From Capitulum mitella (lineage: Eukaryota > Arthropoda > Thecostraca > Pollicipedomorpha > Pollicipedidae): 64,000 bases of DNA. Positions 1-11,467 of this stretch are shown here, in pieces. The notes below the pieces were generated by a model. The model saw only the letters and a list, made by a program, of their open reading frames with translations, was not told the origin of the DNA and did not search any database. Each line of letters opens with the position of its first letter. Position 1 is the first letter of the stretch. The stretch is from positions 10,623,501 to 10,687,500 of the forward strand of contig CP099848.1 in assembly GCA_030062745.1 (NCBI GenBank), given 5' to 3'. The position numbers were made by a program, and so were the translations under genes.

Positions 1-1745
1 CTGAGACACATAGAAGGGCCCTTGAAGTTCCCAAAGAGCCCCTGAGACCACAATAGGACCCCACACGGCAGAGTGCCCCTGGGACCCTCAGTAGGGTCAC
101 AGGGCCCCTTAGACGGATGGAATGAGGACTGAGTCCCTAGGACGGCATATGGTCCCCTTGGAATGTCACAGGGCCTCGAATGGGTTTCACGGGCCTGTGT
201 CAAAAGCTGAAAGTTCCTGATGCAGCCAGAGGGCCTCCGGGAGGGTTAATGAAGCCATACGGCAGGATGGTCTCTAAGATGGATAGAAAGGCTCTTGAAG
301 CTCTCCAGGGACCCCTGAGACCGCAAGAGGGGCCCCAACACGGCAAACGGTCCATGAGACCGCTAAAATTATCATAGAGGCGCCTGAGACGGAAAGAACT
401 TAAGAGGGTGCCTGGCACGGCATACAGAAACCCTGGCCAGCCGGAGAGGTTCCCTGAACGGAGATTCATTGATGACCTTCTCAACCTCAAGAGGGGTCCC
501 GAATGGACTACACTTTTTTTTTAAAATCGGAGGGGTTTTTGATGCAATCAGGGGGCTCCGGGAAGATCAGGCGGGTCCCGAGGCGGCAAGATGGGTCCCT
601 ATACGGCAGAGGGCCCCTGAGATCGCCAAAAAAGTCGGAGGGCCCCTTTGAGGCAAAGACGACAAGAGCGCCTCTAAGACGTTATGGGGTGCGCTGGACG
701 GCCAGAGGGCCCCGAGTGAGTTAGGCGGGCTCCTGGCACGAAAAAGGTTCCTTGGACACTGTCAGTGAGGCCTCTGATGTTCCAACAAAGGCCCCTAATA
801 CGGTTAGAGGGGCCCGAAGACTGCCAGATATAATCCATGTATCAGAGGAAGAACCCTAGTACAGCCATGGAGACCACCAGGGACATTCAGAGGGCCCATG
901 ACATTGCACAAGGGGCCCTGAAATCGTCAAAAGGCCCTTTATAACTGCAAGAGGGCCCACTAAAAATGCGAAAATGCTTCCCAGGGACAAGAGGGGAACC
1001 TAGGACAAAAGGAGATCGATTGAGACTGCTAGAGAGGGGCCTTTGAGGCTGCCAGCCAGCAGTCTCTAGCAGTAGGAACCCCTGGGACGACGAGAGAGGC
1101 TCCTGAAACCACTAAACCTTAAAATGTTTAGACAGATCCTTAAATGGCCAAAGAACCTAAACGTTTGCCAGAGGCGCCTCTGTCACGGCAAAGAGAAACT
1201 TACAGAGGTTCCCTTACTACTGCTTGAGGGGCTCCTTAAAGGGTAAAAAATGCCCCAGGGACGATAAGAGGGAATCAGAGATGGCTAAGTGTCCCTGAAA
1301 CCGTCAGACCAGAGGGACCCCTAAAACTACGAAACCCTGGGACGTCCGGACAGTTCCTGAAATGCCCAAAGGACGTAAGGGATTGCCGGAGGTGCCTCTG
1401 TCATGGCAGAGAGACTTACTGAGGCCCCCTGCTACTGCCCAAGGGGTTCCTTAAGGGGCAAAAAAAATGTCTCAGGGACGACAGGAGGAAATACGAAATG
1501 GCTTAAGTGTCCCAGAAACTGTCAGATGGGTCCATGAAACTGCCCGAGGTGCCCCTGAAGCTGCTATAGGAGCGCCTAAGACGTCCCAAGGAGCACGTGA
1601 AACTGTAAAAGGAACCTGAGGTCACCAGAGGGCCCTGACACGGCAGACGGCCTGAGACCACCAAAAGTGCCCCTGCAAGTGCAAAAGGGAACCTAACGTA
1701 CGCTGACAAAAAAAGCCTCCAGAAACTACCAGGGGACAGAGAGGT
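1..1745. repeat. GC-rich degenerate minisatellite
   Basis: The whole stretch is built from a loose unit of about 30 bp around the core AGAGGGCCCCTGAGAC, recurring dozens of times with many substitutions and small indels. The motif is present at the first base, so the array extends left of the window. A higher-order duplication is visible: the segment starting near 1117 recurs near 1335, and 'gaggcgcctctg' at 1171 recurs as 'gaggtgcctctg' at 1389, giving a 218-bp period over about two copies. Reading frames that cross it are by-products of the repeat and are not annotated as genes. Confidence 0.8.
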
Positions 1746-1901
1746 TCCTTCATCAGATACGACATGTCAGATATAGGGAGGGACACAGCCCCCTAAAATC
1801 CCGCCTTTTGTCATACTTCTGCCATTTTGTCCGGGAACAAAACGTAAAATTTTCTCAGATAAGGTGACGCTCTTGAATTGTTCGGTTACGTTCGGTTGTA
1901 G

Positions 1902-1920
1902 TAAATAAATAAATAAATAA
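1902..1920. repeat. (AAAT)n microsatellite
   Basis: Nineteen bases of TAAA/AAAT repeated about 4.5 times. It sits in otherwise unassigned sequence between the minisatellite and a hAT-like end. Confidence 0.9.
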
Positions 1921-1999
1921 CGCCAAATTATGGCCAAATGTTTCCCTCTGGACCCGAGCAGATTAATGTTTTTTTCATATCTGAAGAGCAAAAAATAAG

Positions 2000-2070
2000 G
2001 GGGCCGGCCGGGAGGGGGACCCGCGCTCACCATTCGCCCCCTCCCCTGGCGAGATCCTGGATCCGCACTG
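2000..2070. mobile_element. Probable hAT MITE end (one terminus only)
   Basis: Reading inward from 2070 on the minus strand gives CAGTGCGGATCCAGGATC followed by a CCCCTCC/GGGGAGG-rich block. This resembles the termini of the better-defined element at 18160-18420, which starts CACTGGCGGATCC and ends with the complement of CAAGGACGGATCC. I could not find the partner end or a target duplication, so this may be a truncated copy. Confidence 0.3.
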
Positions 2071-2283
2071 CTACCCATTTAATTTTATGTTCAGCTTCAG
2101 CATCAGCTTCCTCTCATCATTACTGGTCTTTCAGCCGGAAACGATGTACTTTGCTAGAAATATCACCCCTTGGCTAAAGAGTCTTCCTCGCGGCCGCTGT
2201 TTTTAGAAAAAGGTGCGTTTTACCGCCGGAAAATAACCTGAATTTGCCGAACCTTCTCCAGTTCTCTCAGCTTCCCAACCACG

Positions 2284-2403
2284 CTGCGTTGGATCCACAG
2301 TCACCTTGATATCGCGGGAAACGAGGTCGCAGACGCGGCTGCGAATCGTTCCACGCTGACTGCATGCACGTTGCATACGTACATTGCCATTGCCGGACAG
2401 ATA
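2284..2403 (+). pseudogene. Non-LTR retrotransposon RNase H domain fragment
   Basis: The plus-strand frame starting at 2284 reads LRWIHSHLDIAGNEVADAAA and then NRSTLTACTL. This matches the C-terminal signature of retrotransposon RNase H domains (W-[IV]-x-S-H-x-x-I-x-G-N-E-x-A-D), including the catalytic Asp of the 'NExAD' motif and the conserved His before it. RNase H removes RNA from RNA:DNA hybrids during target-primed reverse transcription in I-like elements. The frame is cut at 2403 by a TA-flanked Tigger-type insertion and resumes after 3221. Upstream, the same frame has a stop at 2239-2241, and I see no reverse transcriptase, so only the 3' end of the element survives. Confidence 0.75.
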
Positions 2404-3219
2404 CAGTGCGGACCTCCGCTGTTCGCGGCTTCGTCATTCGCGGGTTCGCGAATTCGCGGATTTGCTGGAGAAGTCAACAAAAACAATCACAGGAAGATAT
2501 CTCCTGGATTTTTCGAAGCGTAAGTTGTCCCTTCCGGCTCATAGTCCTCTTATTACATGTCTCTGCTGAAAAATGCTGTTCCGTATGACGTTACGCTGTG
2601 CAGTTGTTTTAGGTACGTGATGTGCGGCAAAGAAACATGCATTCCACGATATAAACAAGTCATCCGCTCTTTCCTCGCATGAGAGCTTACCTATGTTTGG
2701 CTCAAAGGGTAACGTCCCTTTCTATGCTCCTACCCGTCTCGTTTCTCCCCATTCCTGTTGGCGTGCCAAAGGCCGGGCCCATTCATGGGCCTATAGGCCT
2801 ATGTTTGAGCCCGTAGAAATATTACAGTACACAATAATTTTTACGCACGCAGAAAAGCGTCGTATACCACAATTGTTATGTTCCATTATTATCCTATACG
2901 ATTATTTTTCTGCGTGTATGATCGGCTCTCGTCAGGTAGGGGAAAGGGTGACTCAAGGCCAGTTCACACGAGTAGTTTTGCCTGCTGCGGCGACGGGGCG
3001 ACTGTGTCATGCAACGTCAGTTTTTCAGGATGAATTATGATGCACAACACTTCATAACTGTGCTTTAAAACGCATTTACTGGTCTCGTAGAAGGTGTGTA
3101 GGCAATGGAAGTAAGTTAAACGCCAAAAAACGGAGGACAAGTTCGGTCTATTCGTGGATTCGCCTTATTCACGGGGGGGGGGGGCAATACGTAACCCCGC
3201 GAATACTGGGAGTCCACTG
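2404..3219. mobile_element. Tigger/pogo-type MITE inside the retrotransposon
   Basis: The left end reads CAGTGCGGACCTCCGCTG followed by TTCGCGG. The right end on the opposite strand reads CAGTGGACTCCCAGTATTCG followed by CGGGG. Both ends are preceded or followed by TA (2402-2403 and 3220-3221), the target duplication of the Tc1-mariner/pogo group. The 816-bp interior has no credible coding frame and includes a run of about 12 G near 3173-3184. On both sides the sequence belongs to one non-LTR retrotransposon in the same frame, which supports these boundaries. The copy is non-autonomous and would depend on a pogo-group transposase in trans. Confidence 0.75.
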
Positions 3220-3240
3220 TATATGCTTTCCATGATATCT

Positions 3241-3783
3241 GCTTTTCTGCGTAAAAAAAAGTAGCTCAACTGGGATACACTGATCTCCAGCAACCTGAGA
3301 GCAGTCAAGCCCCGAGTTGGAAGTGTCGCGCTTGCTGAAGGCGAAACGCGCGGAAAGTTATTCTGTACCGTTTACGTGTTGGACACACACACATTGTACA
3401 GTTGTTTGTTGTGTGGGGACGACTCCAAGAGCCCGCCGTGTTCTCACTGTGTCGAACCGCTAACCGTGCGTCACGTGTTGACCTCCTGTCAGGGCTCAGT
3501 GACGGAGCAGTTGCGCCGTCCCCCCTTCCCACCTGTGCTGGATTTGCTGGGAGATGAGTCTCGTTTGATAGAGATGGCGCAGTTGTTTCGGTTTCTGTCG
3601 GATTCGGTTTTTGTGCGGTGTATGCACTTGACTAGGAGTATCCCTTTTATTCTGTGTACGCATTATTTTCATGTTGCTATCGTGACGTGCAGCTGCTTTG
3701 CGTTGTTCGTGCAACATTGCGATGTTTTACAATACGGGGGCTTGAAGGTCTTCTGGTGGATTTTGACCTCGCGAGTACGCTGA
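3241..3783 (+). pseudogene. Non-LTR retrotransposon ORF2 C-terminus (zinc-knuckle tail)
   Basis: The frame beginning at 3241 is open apart from a TAG at 3262-3264 and runs to a stop at 3781-3783. It encodes NLRAVKPRVGSVALAEGET near 3292, the linker usually found between RNase H and the tail. This is followed by a Cys-His motif, CSHCVEPLTVRHVLTSC (C-x2-C-x7-H-x4-C), near 3436-3486. That arrangement, with 'LTVxHxLxxC', is typical of the C-terminus of I-like/RNase H-bearing LINEs of arthropods and other invertebrates. The tail is thought to bind nucleic acid. It is the continuation of the RNase H fragment ending at 2403, separated by the inserted MITE. No poly(A) or simple-repeat tail was identified. 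Confidence 0.7.
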
Positions 3784-3884
3784 CGGCGTCCGTTCGGCGC
3801 TCCGGGCGACCGTTGAGCCACTTGCAACATCGTGCAACAAGGGCCAAATCGATGCGCGAGGCCGCCGGAACGCGTCTCAGACCC

Positions 3885-3911
3885 GAGATCGAGATCGAGA
3901 TCGAGATCGAG
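3885..3911. repeat. (GAGATC)n tandem repeat
   Basis: Four to five copies of the hexamer GAGATC in tandem, just downstream of the retrotransposon tail. It may be the degraded 3' tail repeat of that LINE, but this is not established. Confidence 0.8.
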
Positions 3912-4237
3912 GTGCGATCGGGTCCCCCGACAGTACTGCGTCTACCAGACGCAGCTCTGGCCGTTCCCGCCTCCGTCTCAGAGGAGTCGTCTTCCGTGCC
4001 TTCAGGCGACGCCTGCCGTTGGTCTGCGTATGGTCAGCTAGTGACAAGTACCAGACTTTGTGGCCTGTAGGCGTGCAAACGCCGGTCAGTCATGGCCGCA
4101 GTCCATGGTCACGTCAATGGTTTATCCAACGGTGTATGAGCGGGCAAATCGGGGGGCGGCCGAATGGACTGACGAATGGATCCGCCTCCCCCTCAGACGT
4201 CCGGTCACTGGCGGATCTATCACTGGGCCGCCGCTAA

Positions 4238-4630
4238 CAGACGGGAGTGGATGCCGTCCTCGTCTGATCGCACGCCGAAAACACAAACTGTGGTGAGTTT
4301 TTTTTTTCGACGGCTTGCGCCACAGGTAGTGACCGAATGTCGGATCGGACCTTACGATTCGAGCGATCCACTGACCGAGAACGGTCAAACCATGCGACTT
4401 ACTACCCTGAATTCATACTAATTCGCGGTAGAAGGGCTGAACTGGGTTATGTAAAGTTCCCATTAGCAGACGGGAGCGGATGCTGTCTTCGTCTGATCGC
4501 ATGCCCAAAAACAAGCCGCGGTGGAATTTTTGGTCGTAGGCCGCTTCCGCCGGAGGCCGTGACCGCCTGCCGGATCGGACCTCACGACTCGAGCGATCCA
4601 CTGACCGAGGACGGTTAAACCGAGCGACGT
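4238..4630. repeat. Direct duplication of about 160 bp
   Basis: Two copies of one segment occur at about 4238-4400 and 4467-4630, offset by 229 bp. Each starts CAGACGGGAG, passes through 'cgtctgatcgca', then 'cggatcggacct' and 'gagcgatccactgaccga', and ends near 'cgactt/cgacgt'. The copies differ by substitutions and small indels, so the duplication is not recent. No coding frame is conserved between them. Confidence 0.8.
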
Positions 4631-5290
4631 ACGAACCCCGACTTTGACTTCTGCTCGTCCAGCCACGCCGACCAAAAATCTTGTTACGGCTACGAATCTG
4701 AACGATCTGAACCGGATCAAAGTCAGACATCAGCCTAGCAGTCAGCTGAGCCCTAAACCAACATTGTCTCAGCCATTCTCCGCGCGCTTCTCTGTTGTCA
4801 ACGGGCTCTGAGGTCTACACCCTTCGTCCGTTCAAAAATATTCGACAGAATGAAATATTTATATCGCATTCCCCTACCCTTTATTGCTAGTCAAAGTACG
4901 ACACGCCCTACATACCAAAAAATAAACGTCATGATCGGCCGCCGCCAGTCTATCCGACGCCCACGCGCTCCCTCAACCCTCACCGGAAGAGGGGCGGGGT
5001 GGATCCATCTCCCAGGCGGTGTTTCTGGGACCACGACAATACGGCGAACGAAGGCGCCGTGAAATCTGGCATAGCTGACGATGCATCTGTCGCACATGTT
5101 TTGAAAAAGAAGAGTAACTCCGGGTTATCTCAGGTCACGCTGAAGGCTTGCAGAGTGATTTTGCGCCAAATGCCGCTTTTTTACTGTTTTGGGACAATGG
5201 GTGTGCATAAACAGCAGATGACGGACATGAAATCGTTTCAGAATGGAGATCTTCACGCGAACCAGTCACTTTAGGTAGGCAAATGACCTT
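4631..5290. other. No gene recognised
   Basis: Mixed-composition sequence with only short open frames that match nothing I recognise. It lies between the 4.2-4.6 kb duplication and the TTAA element. Confidence 0.6.
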
Positions 5291-6520
5291 TTAACCCGCG
5301 CACGACCGTCGGTCGGTTACGATCATGCCCGACTGGGGGGGGGGGGCAGTTAGCCGCCCCCTCTAACTCACGAACGGTTGATCGCACGACAAAAATAAAC
5401 ACACCATTGGAAAGCTTGTGACGAGTAGAGCTCGAAACTGGTCTCATTTTTAGTTTTAGATAATATGTAAGCAATTTACGCCCTATATATATGTTTTCTC
5501 ATAGCCGACTGCATGAGACCGAGAAATGGCCTCAATCTCAAGGGCTGTGAGTAATAACGCATAGGGAAACGCACCACCGCACAAGTAAAGGTCCGCAAAT
5601 GACGATACACATCTAATTTCTCGGATTTGTTCAATATATACGCCGAAACGTTGAGTTAAAGACACGGCAATTTTCGCGCCGGCTGTCGGCGTGCGCCGCA
5701 GCCATACGCAGTCAGAAATTAACGGGAACTAATTGTAACGTTCCTTTCTTTTCGCAAAAAAGCCTATCCGTGTACATTTTATTGATCTAAGTGGTTCTTG
5801 TGATGGATTCTCATGCTTAAATTTTGGAAAAATTCATTAGTTACCATTCTACACAATTGGCGAAGCTTTATTCGCAAGAGCCTGTTTATTTAAAAAATAT
5901 GCCATTTCTTGAGACTTTTTGAGGTTCCTGGTATTACTTACGTCTGTGCAAGCTAGTTCTGCCATTCTCTATCCATTCTGAGTAATTCATCGCCGATTTT
6001 GACGGTGGTACATTTTGGCTCACAACAGTTATTCGTGACCTAACCTCAGGTCAATGGCTGGAAGTCATTGATACTTTGCCCAACGACGGTAACTAGATGT
6101 CTGCTTCACTTTACGCTAAAACTGTTTCTAAATATTCCGTCAATTTCCGAAAAAAACGACGACATATCTTAAAAATGGGCTTGACCTTAGGTCAATGACC
6201 CGGAAAACTCCGAAAAAATTGAGATAGCAGATTTGTTGCGTCTATCAAGATCACTAATCCCTGAAAGTATTATTGTGATATCTTTTTTTGCGAAAAAGTT
6301 AGAGGGCGCTAAACTTTTTCGGACATAGGTCCGTTTGACCTGACTTAGGTCAAGCACCTGACCCGATCTGAGATCAAAACTTTGACGCAAGGTGTAAAAA
6401 TGATGAAGCAAAAGATACACAACGTTCCGTGGTTCTGTATCTGTTGGTTCTCTCGCAATCCCAGGAAAATCTCAGGGGGGCGGTCAACTGCCCCCCCCCC
6501 CACAGTCGTGGGCGGGTTAA
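5291..6520. mobile_element. piggyBac-like non-autonomous element, family A, copy 1
   Basis: The element begins TTAACCCGCGCACGACCGTC and ends GTCGTGGGCGGGTTAA, so TTAA is present at both boundaries with CCC...GGG termini. That is the target and end signature of piggyBac-type transposons. Just inside each end is a G-tract hairpin (a run of G followed by a 'tcaactgcccccc'-type complement). At about 1230 bp it carries no transposase and only short broken frames. A second copy of the same family lies at 35654-36890 and aligns along its entire length, which independently fixes both boundaries. Confidence 0.8.
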
Positions 6521-6789
6521 GGTCAAACGAAGCCAACAACCTGAAATGACCTTTTAGCCTGAAGAACGTTTCTATCCTAATTTTTGGTGCTGAGTATGAT
6601 AAAGGAGACAATTTTAGGTTTATCTGGTCCAAAATGCGTCGTTTTTAGCTGAGGAAAATCGCCTGATAGTTCCCAAGCATAAAGTCTGGCCTGACCTAGA
6701 CGCCACTGGTTGATCTGACGGGATACCGTTGAATTCCTTGGGCAGACAGCTATCAATTGCTCTTTGACCGGTGCTAGCTCAATAAGGAC

Positions 6790-6878
6790 TTAAAGGTGAG
6801 GAGGGGATACTGTCACTTCCCCTCCCCTCCATTCGTCATCGGTGCGAATGAAAATCCGGCCCGTCCGGCGAGGGTTAA
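6790..6878. mobile_element. TTAA-type element terminus, family C
   Basis: The terminus reads GTCCGGCGAGGGTTAA, preceded by 'gaatgaaaatcc' and a CCCCTCCCCTCC block. Its reverse complement begins TTAACCCTCGCCGGACG and continues into a GATTTTCAT segment and a G-rich block. It closely resembles the start of another element at 56159, which again begins TTAACCCTCGCCGGACG. Only one end is clear here; the partner end may be the TTAA shared with the element finishing at 6520. Confidence 0.5.
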
Positions 6879-8848
6879 CCTAAAATATGGCCTATCCAGA
6901 TGCGCATCGCAATGCAACGACCACTGTCAGCCATAAATACGCGTAAGCGCCGCCATAAGCGCGCATTAATACTCCGTCGGCATGCCATCATAATAGCTGA
7001 TGGCTCGAACATAATAAGGCCCTTCACTTGGGCGCCCATTAAAAAAAAAACTCTTGTGAGACATTAGCCTCATTTACTACTCGGGATCCCAGCACGACCG
7101 GGTCCTCTGGGCAGAAGGTGGAGGAAAGTCAGATGGAAATGGAATGGGATGGAAAGTCTCATGGAAAATCTCAACAAGGGATTTTCAACAACAAATCAAA
7201 TGGAGCAATTGACAAATGGAAAATCAACAACAAGATCAACAACAACTCAACAAGAGTCAGAGAAAACCGGTGAGCTTACTTGCGCTGCAACGACCGTAGG
7301 CTGAACTGTCTTGGAGGCCTGTGTCTCTTGATGTCTTTACGGCTCCCTGCAGTCAGTAATCTTCAGAGGGCCCGGGGGTACTGGCCCCCTGCTCCCCCCG
7401 GTCAAAAAAAGCGCTGGCTGAATCTACTGTGGCCAGACTCAGCCAAGCTCACCGACGCTACGCGAAGTGCGAAGCAACGGACTGCTCCCTGGCAGAACCG
7501 TCCGCTTACACGCTTACACAAGTCTGTTCTGTCTGCACCGTGCCGCCGCTTTTCAGGGCTCTTTGTACTTGGCCCCTCCCTTCGCTTTAACTCCGGCTTC
7601 CAGGGTATCTGGACCGCAACAATGGCGAACTGGTACATCCCGTCGTCTTGGAATTGGCCGGAACGCCCTGTTCCATTTTTTTCTGGGTCGCGTTCACATA
7701 ATTTGCCGGTTCGTGGTAGTCAGATTGGTTCGCTGTGATGCTACCCTTTCAAAAAAGTGGTTGAAAACATCAATGCTGATTCATCACTATGGTTTGCGAT
7801 ATATTATATGCTTTGTTTTCAAGCGTGCTCCTTCGATTTGGTTGATTTTAGATGCTTGTTAATGGATTATAGGAGGTGAATGTGCTTAATTGATGATTGT
7901 GATCGATAAGTAACAAGAGGAGCGATGCAAGAGTAAACTACCGAGCAAAAATGACCGAAAAAGGTCGCAATAGGAAACTGCACACATTCTCTCCTGGATA
8001 ATTTTTCCTCACATCCTTCTCTTTCATAGTCTTCTGCGTCATTATTTGATGGAAATCTCCTTCATAATCGAACAACTATGAAATGATGTTGGTTATTTTG
8101 TCGGTCCCTATCTGTTGATGTCGGAGTGACAGAAATTGAAGAGTTTAGGCGCAGGAGGATCAGTCACTTAGAAGAAATCAAAATGCCAGAGAAAACTTGA
8201 TTTTATTAGATGTTCATTAACTAGAGAGAAGTGGCTGACGCCGACGCCCGCATGACACTGCCCCTGCTCCTCAGGCCGGTACAACGCGTCCACGTCTGGG
8301 GACCACTCAGAAGGAGATAGTAATCAATAGGACAGGAAACAAATGCGCAGCGAGGGTTCGACGCGACGACGGAGGCGAAACAGAGCGGCATCGAAACGTC
8401 GAAAATACAGAAAGAAAAGATACGACAGTTTTGCTCGAATCACTATCAAAACATCATTACTAAAAACCTGACAAACGGAAGACGTATGTATTTCATTAGC
8501 GTACTGCCCAATTCATAAAGGGAAAATGATGTTGCAAGTAGCAACGAAATAGGCCTCGCTCATCATGCACCCTCAAAAGGCGTCTTACTGATTCTAGTGA
8601 ATGCGTATGTATTTTCCCCTTTGAAGTGTCAGAACTCGAAAACACCACATTTAGGATCGGTTTCTGTGCATTTTGAAGGCGTGGAAAGGACAAATATGTG
8701 ATCAGTTACATGCAAAAAGCTGCAAGATTATAACTTCCATCACACAGGTAATCTTACATCCCAATCCAAAATAAAATGTGAATTTTCTACCTTTCACCGA
8801 AAACAATGGAGGATCAGCTATCTACTTCCATATATTTACAGTACTTAC
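6879..8848. other. No gene recognised
   Basis: The stretch includes an A-rich block at about 7120-7260, with repeated 'tggaaaatc' and 'aacaacaa' motifs. A GC-richer block follows at 7280-7740, where a 78-codon ATG frame on the minus strand (7402-7638) matches nothing I know. A longer plus-strand frame across the same block lacks an ATG. The remainder is ordinary AT-richer sequence with no splice-bounded exon that I could support. Confidence 0.5.
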
Positions 8849-8977
8849 CAGCAACTGTAAACTGTCTTGGAACTGATGGAAGGGTATGATGTGATGCAAC
8901 GGAGGCTTCTTCCTTTTCTGAGGTTCCTTCTGGTGGAGTCTTTTCTTTATCACTTGACGAAGAAAGCCTTACCAGCC
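8849..8977 (-). CDS. Candidate internal exon of an unidentified host gene
   Basis: On the minus strand a 129-bp open segment is bounded by a plausible acceptor (cgttcgtatttttag, just above 8977) and a consensus donor (GCTG then GTAAGTACTG, just below 8849). It encodes Ser- and Glu/Lys-rich, probably disordered sequence: VRLSSSSDKEKTPPEGTSEK, then EEASVASHHTLPSVPRQFTV. The exon has the same phase on both sides (one base of a split codon at each boundary), as expected of an inserted or skippable exon. I do not recognise the protein, and no neighbouring exon was identified. It could be a chance open frame, but the strong donor and the absence of recognisable repeat sequence here favour a real exon. 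Confidence 0.35.
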
Positions 8978-9026
8978 CTAAAAATACGAACGATATTAAC
9001 TGTGGGGACAAAAAAGTAATATGCAT

Positions 9027-10909
9027 GTTTTGTGGGAAACATTTCTCAGGTATGTCCAGTTTGATAACCTTCTGACTCGGCCAGTCTCTAACGCTTCTCG
9101 TCCACTAGCAATGTCGATGCTGTCTTCGGTTTGCCGCGCCTTCCCTCTTAGTTTCAACAAGTGTCTGATAAACAGGAAACCACGTCACGTGCATGCCAAG
9201 ATTTAGATTATACAAGGAACAGAAAGCATTGCGGCATTTCAATGCCACGTACATTATTTCACTGGTGTAAATTACACCGTCCATAGCAAAAAGTCGCTTG
9301 CACTACCAAAGATAGTTAACCATAAAGTACAGTCAAAATAATAGTACAGGAGAGCTGCGCGACAGACATGCTGCCCATCCCCCCTTTGAATGCGGGGTCG
9401 GCCGCCCTGGCCGGCGCTGGGCCGGTCCGTGCCGTCGCCCGGCGGGCATAGGGCACCTTGAACGGCGTGGCGCCCGTCCGGATTGGTCGAGACGTCACGG
9501 GTCACGTGAGACGTACAGTCGAGGTCAGGTCACGGGGTCATGGGGAGGGGATGGCGGAAACTGGGTTCGGGAGGCGCGGGCGCAATGTAGCGGGAGTCGC
9601 TGTACCATATCGAAATGCAATAGAGCTGCATATGATGTGTCAAGGTGTCAATAACAAGACCACGCTTACAATACCATAGCAGCGACTAAAAACGTCGGTA
9701 CCAAAATACCATAAAATCTTCACCTGTTGCAAACAAAGAAGTGGCCGGACCGTCAGCACACATTCTCGTCCAGTTCCTGGTGCTCCTACTCTTGTTCCTT
9801 GCAGACACCGCCTCAACAACGACTCACCGACTTTTCGGCAGCGGCGGGACCGGACCTTTGTGCGCCAGCCGGTGCCGGCCCGGCGTCCCCTCCTTCCGTT
9901 CCCCGGCGGCCGGCCGTCTAGTCGTCGCCCCTGAGACAACCCCTCAGACTTGACCTGACAGATTTTCTGAAAAGGCGGCGGCCGAGACGTCCGTCTGGCG
10001 GCTCAGGCGACGGTCGGTCTCCCCCTCGCCGCTCGCCGGCCCGGGGCCTCGTTCAAACAGCGCCACCCCTCGGCCACGCCGCCTCACGCGAGGGAAGCCG
10101 CGGCCGGCTGGGAGATCACCGAGGACGCCACCGAATACCTCTATCCCGCTACTTCAAGGTGCGGCCGAGGCAGCACAGGGCTTCTGAAATTTATGTCTGT
10201 CTGTGTTTGAACCTATGTTTATTTTCGCTAGTTACATATCAGCAGGTATATCGTTCCTATTCTACCGCGAAATAAACAAAATTTTTAATACCTTGCGCGC
10301 GTAGCAGACGTATATACCATCCATTATTCTACCTTTGATATTTTCCGTACGTACCCTGCTCTAAGCGATGCTAGGTATCGTGCATTTTCTGTTTCCTGTT
10401 CTGTATCATCTTGTCCATCTGATCCATCTGCTCCATCTCGTGAAGTTCATCTGATCCTTTTTTTTTGGCACCTCTTCACCCCAACGTGAACCATTGGTGG
10501 ACAATTTTGGGCGCTGAATTCAAAATCAGCGTCGAAAACGCCCCTGAAGCAAGTTGAAGCAGAAACGGGTGTACCAAGGTCAATAAAGTTCATTTCAGGT
10601 CAGTAGCCTGAGAAGACTCAGAAGAGATCAGAAGTATCGGAATGTTTGATAAGTCACCCCTGACATTGTGCTGTACCATTTTGGGCTTGAATTAGCCATT
10701 GAACAAGAAATTGGTGACGTTTCAATGTTAGGTCTCTGTATAGGCAACGGGTACGGGCGAATACATTTTTGGTCATCTCTCCGTGACTTGACCTGACATC
10801 GACTTGAAACTTCGTATACCGGTAGAAGTGAAGCGGTCTTTTACCCGGTTCTTAGGACGCCGGGCTAGCATTGTCAAAACTTGGTAGAGATATTGCATCA
10901 CAAAGAGTA
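9027..10909. other. No gene recognised; two GC-rich blocks
   Basis: Blocks at about 9360-9600 and 9740-10170 are rich in C, G and CpG and could be promoter-like or derived from a repeat. A plus-strand frame near 9741-9953 reads as a hydrophobic, leader-like stretch but has no ATG. From 10200 to 10900 the sequence is AT-richer, with AGGTCA-type half-sites and no gene. Confidence 0.45.
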
Positions 10910-11467
10910 TAGGGGAGGGTGGGGTGGGTTGTATCAGTTTTTACTCCGGGTTTATTAATTTCGTAACTACTTGGGATGGCCTCGTGATTTCCATACCATC
11001 TGGCAGCTGCATTCTTCGACTTCCTTGTGCCAAGGAATTTTTTGATAATCTTTACTACTTTGTCTCCTACTGCCTGGCGAATGGACCCTTTCACTTGATA
11101 CAACTTACCCCATCGGTTGGGTGAGTTGTATCATATGGTGAGGTAATTTGTATCAGTGTGTCACGTTTCGGAGACTGTGCTTGCTACCGGTAATGAACAT
11201 GAAGACAACCTTCAACGAGTTTAAAATATGATTATAAGCTTGCATTTTATTACACCAAACTATGGTCAATGCAATACGAAATTCATGGCAAAGGAAAACG
11301 CAAACGAAACATCAACCGTCCAGGTGTAAAAGTGACCCGTTTGGAACAAAGAAGCCAACACAAGGTGCCGAAACGTACAAATTCTTGACTAGACACCAGC
11401 AGACTTTAGCCAGGGCTACAGTTCTCACGATCAAAAGCTCACTTGATCTTTTACCTACTTGACACCG

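Noticed and set aside
7280-7738. A 152-codon plus-strand open frame
   Set aside because: No ATG start, no recognisable domain and no splice sites; composition is explained by the local GC-rich block.
9741-9953. Signal-peptide-like frame (AHILVQFLVLLLLFLADTAS)
   Set aside because: It has no ATG, and the 'ttgttccttgcag' inside looks equally like a splice acceptor; the evidence is too thin to call.
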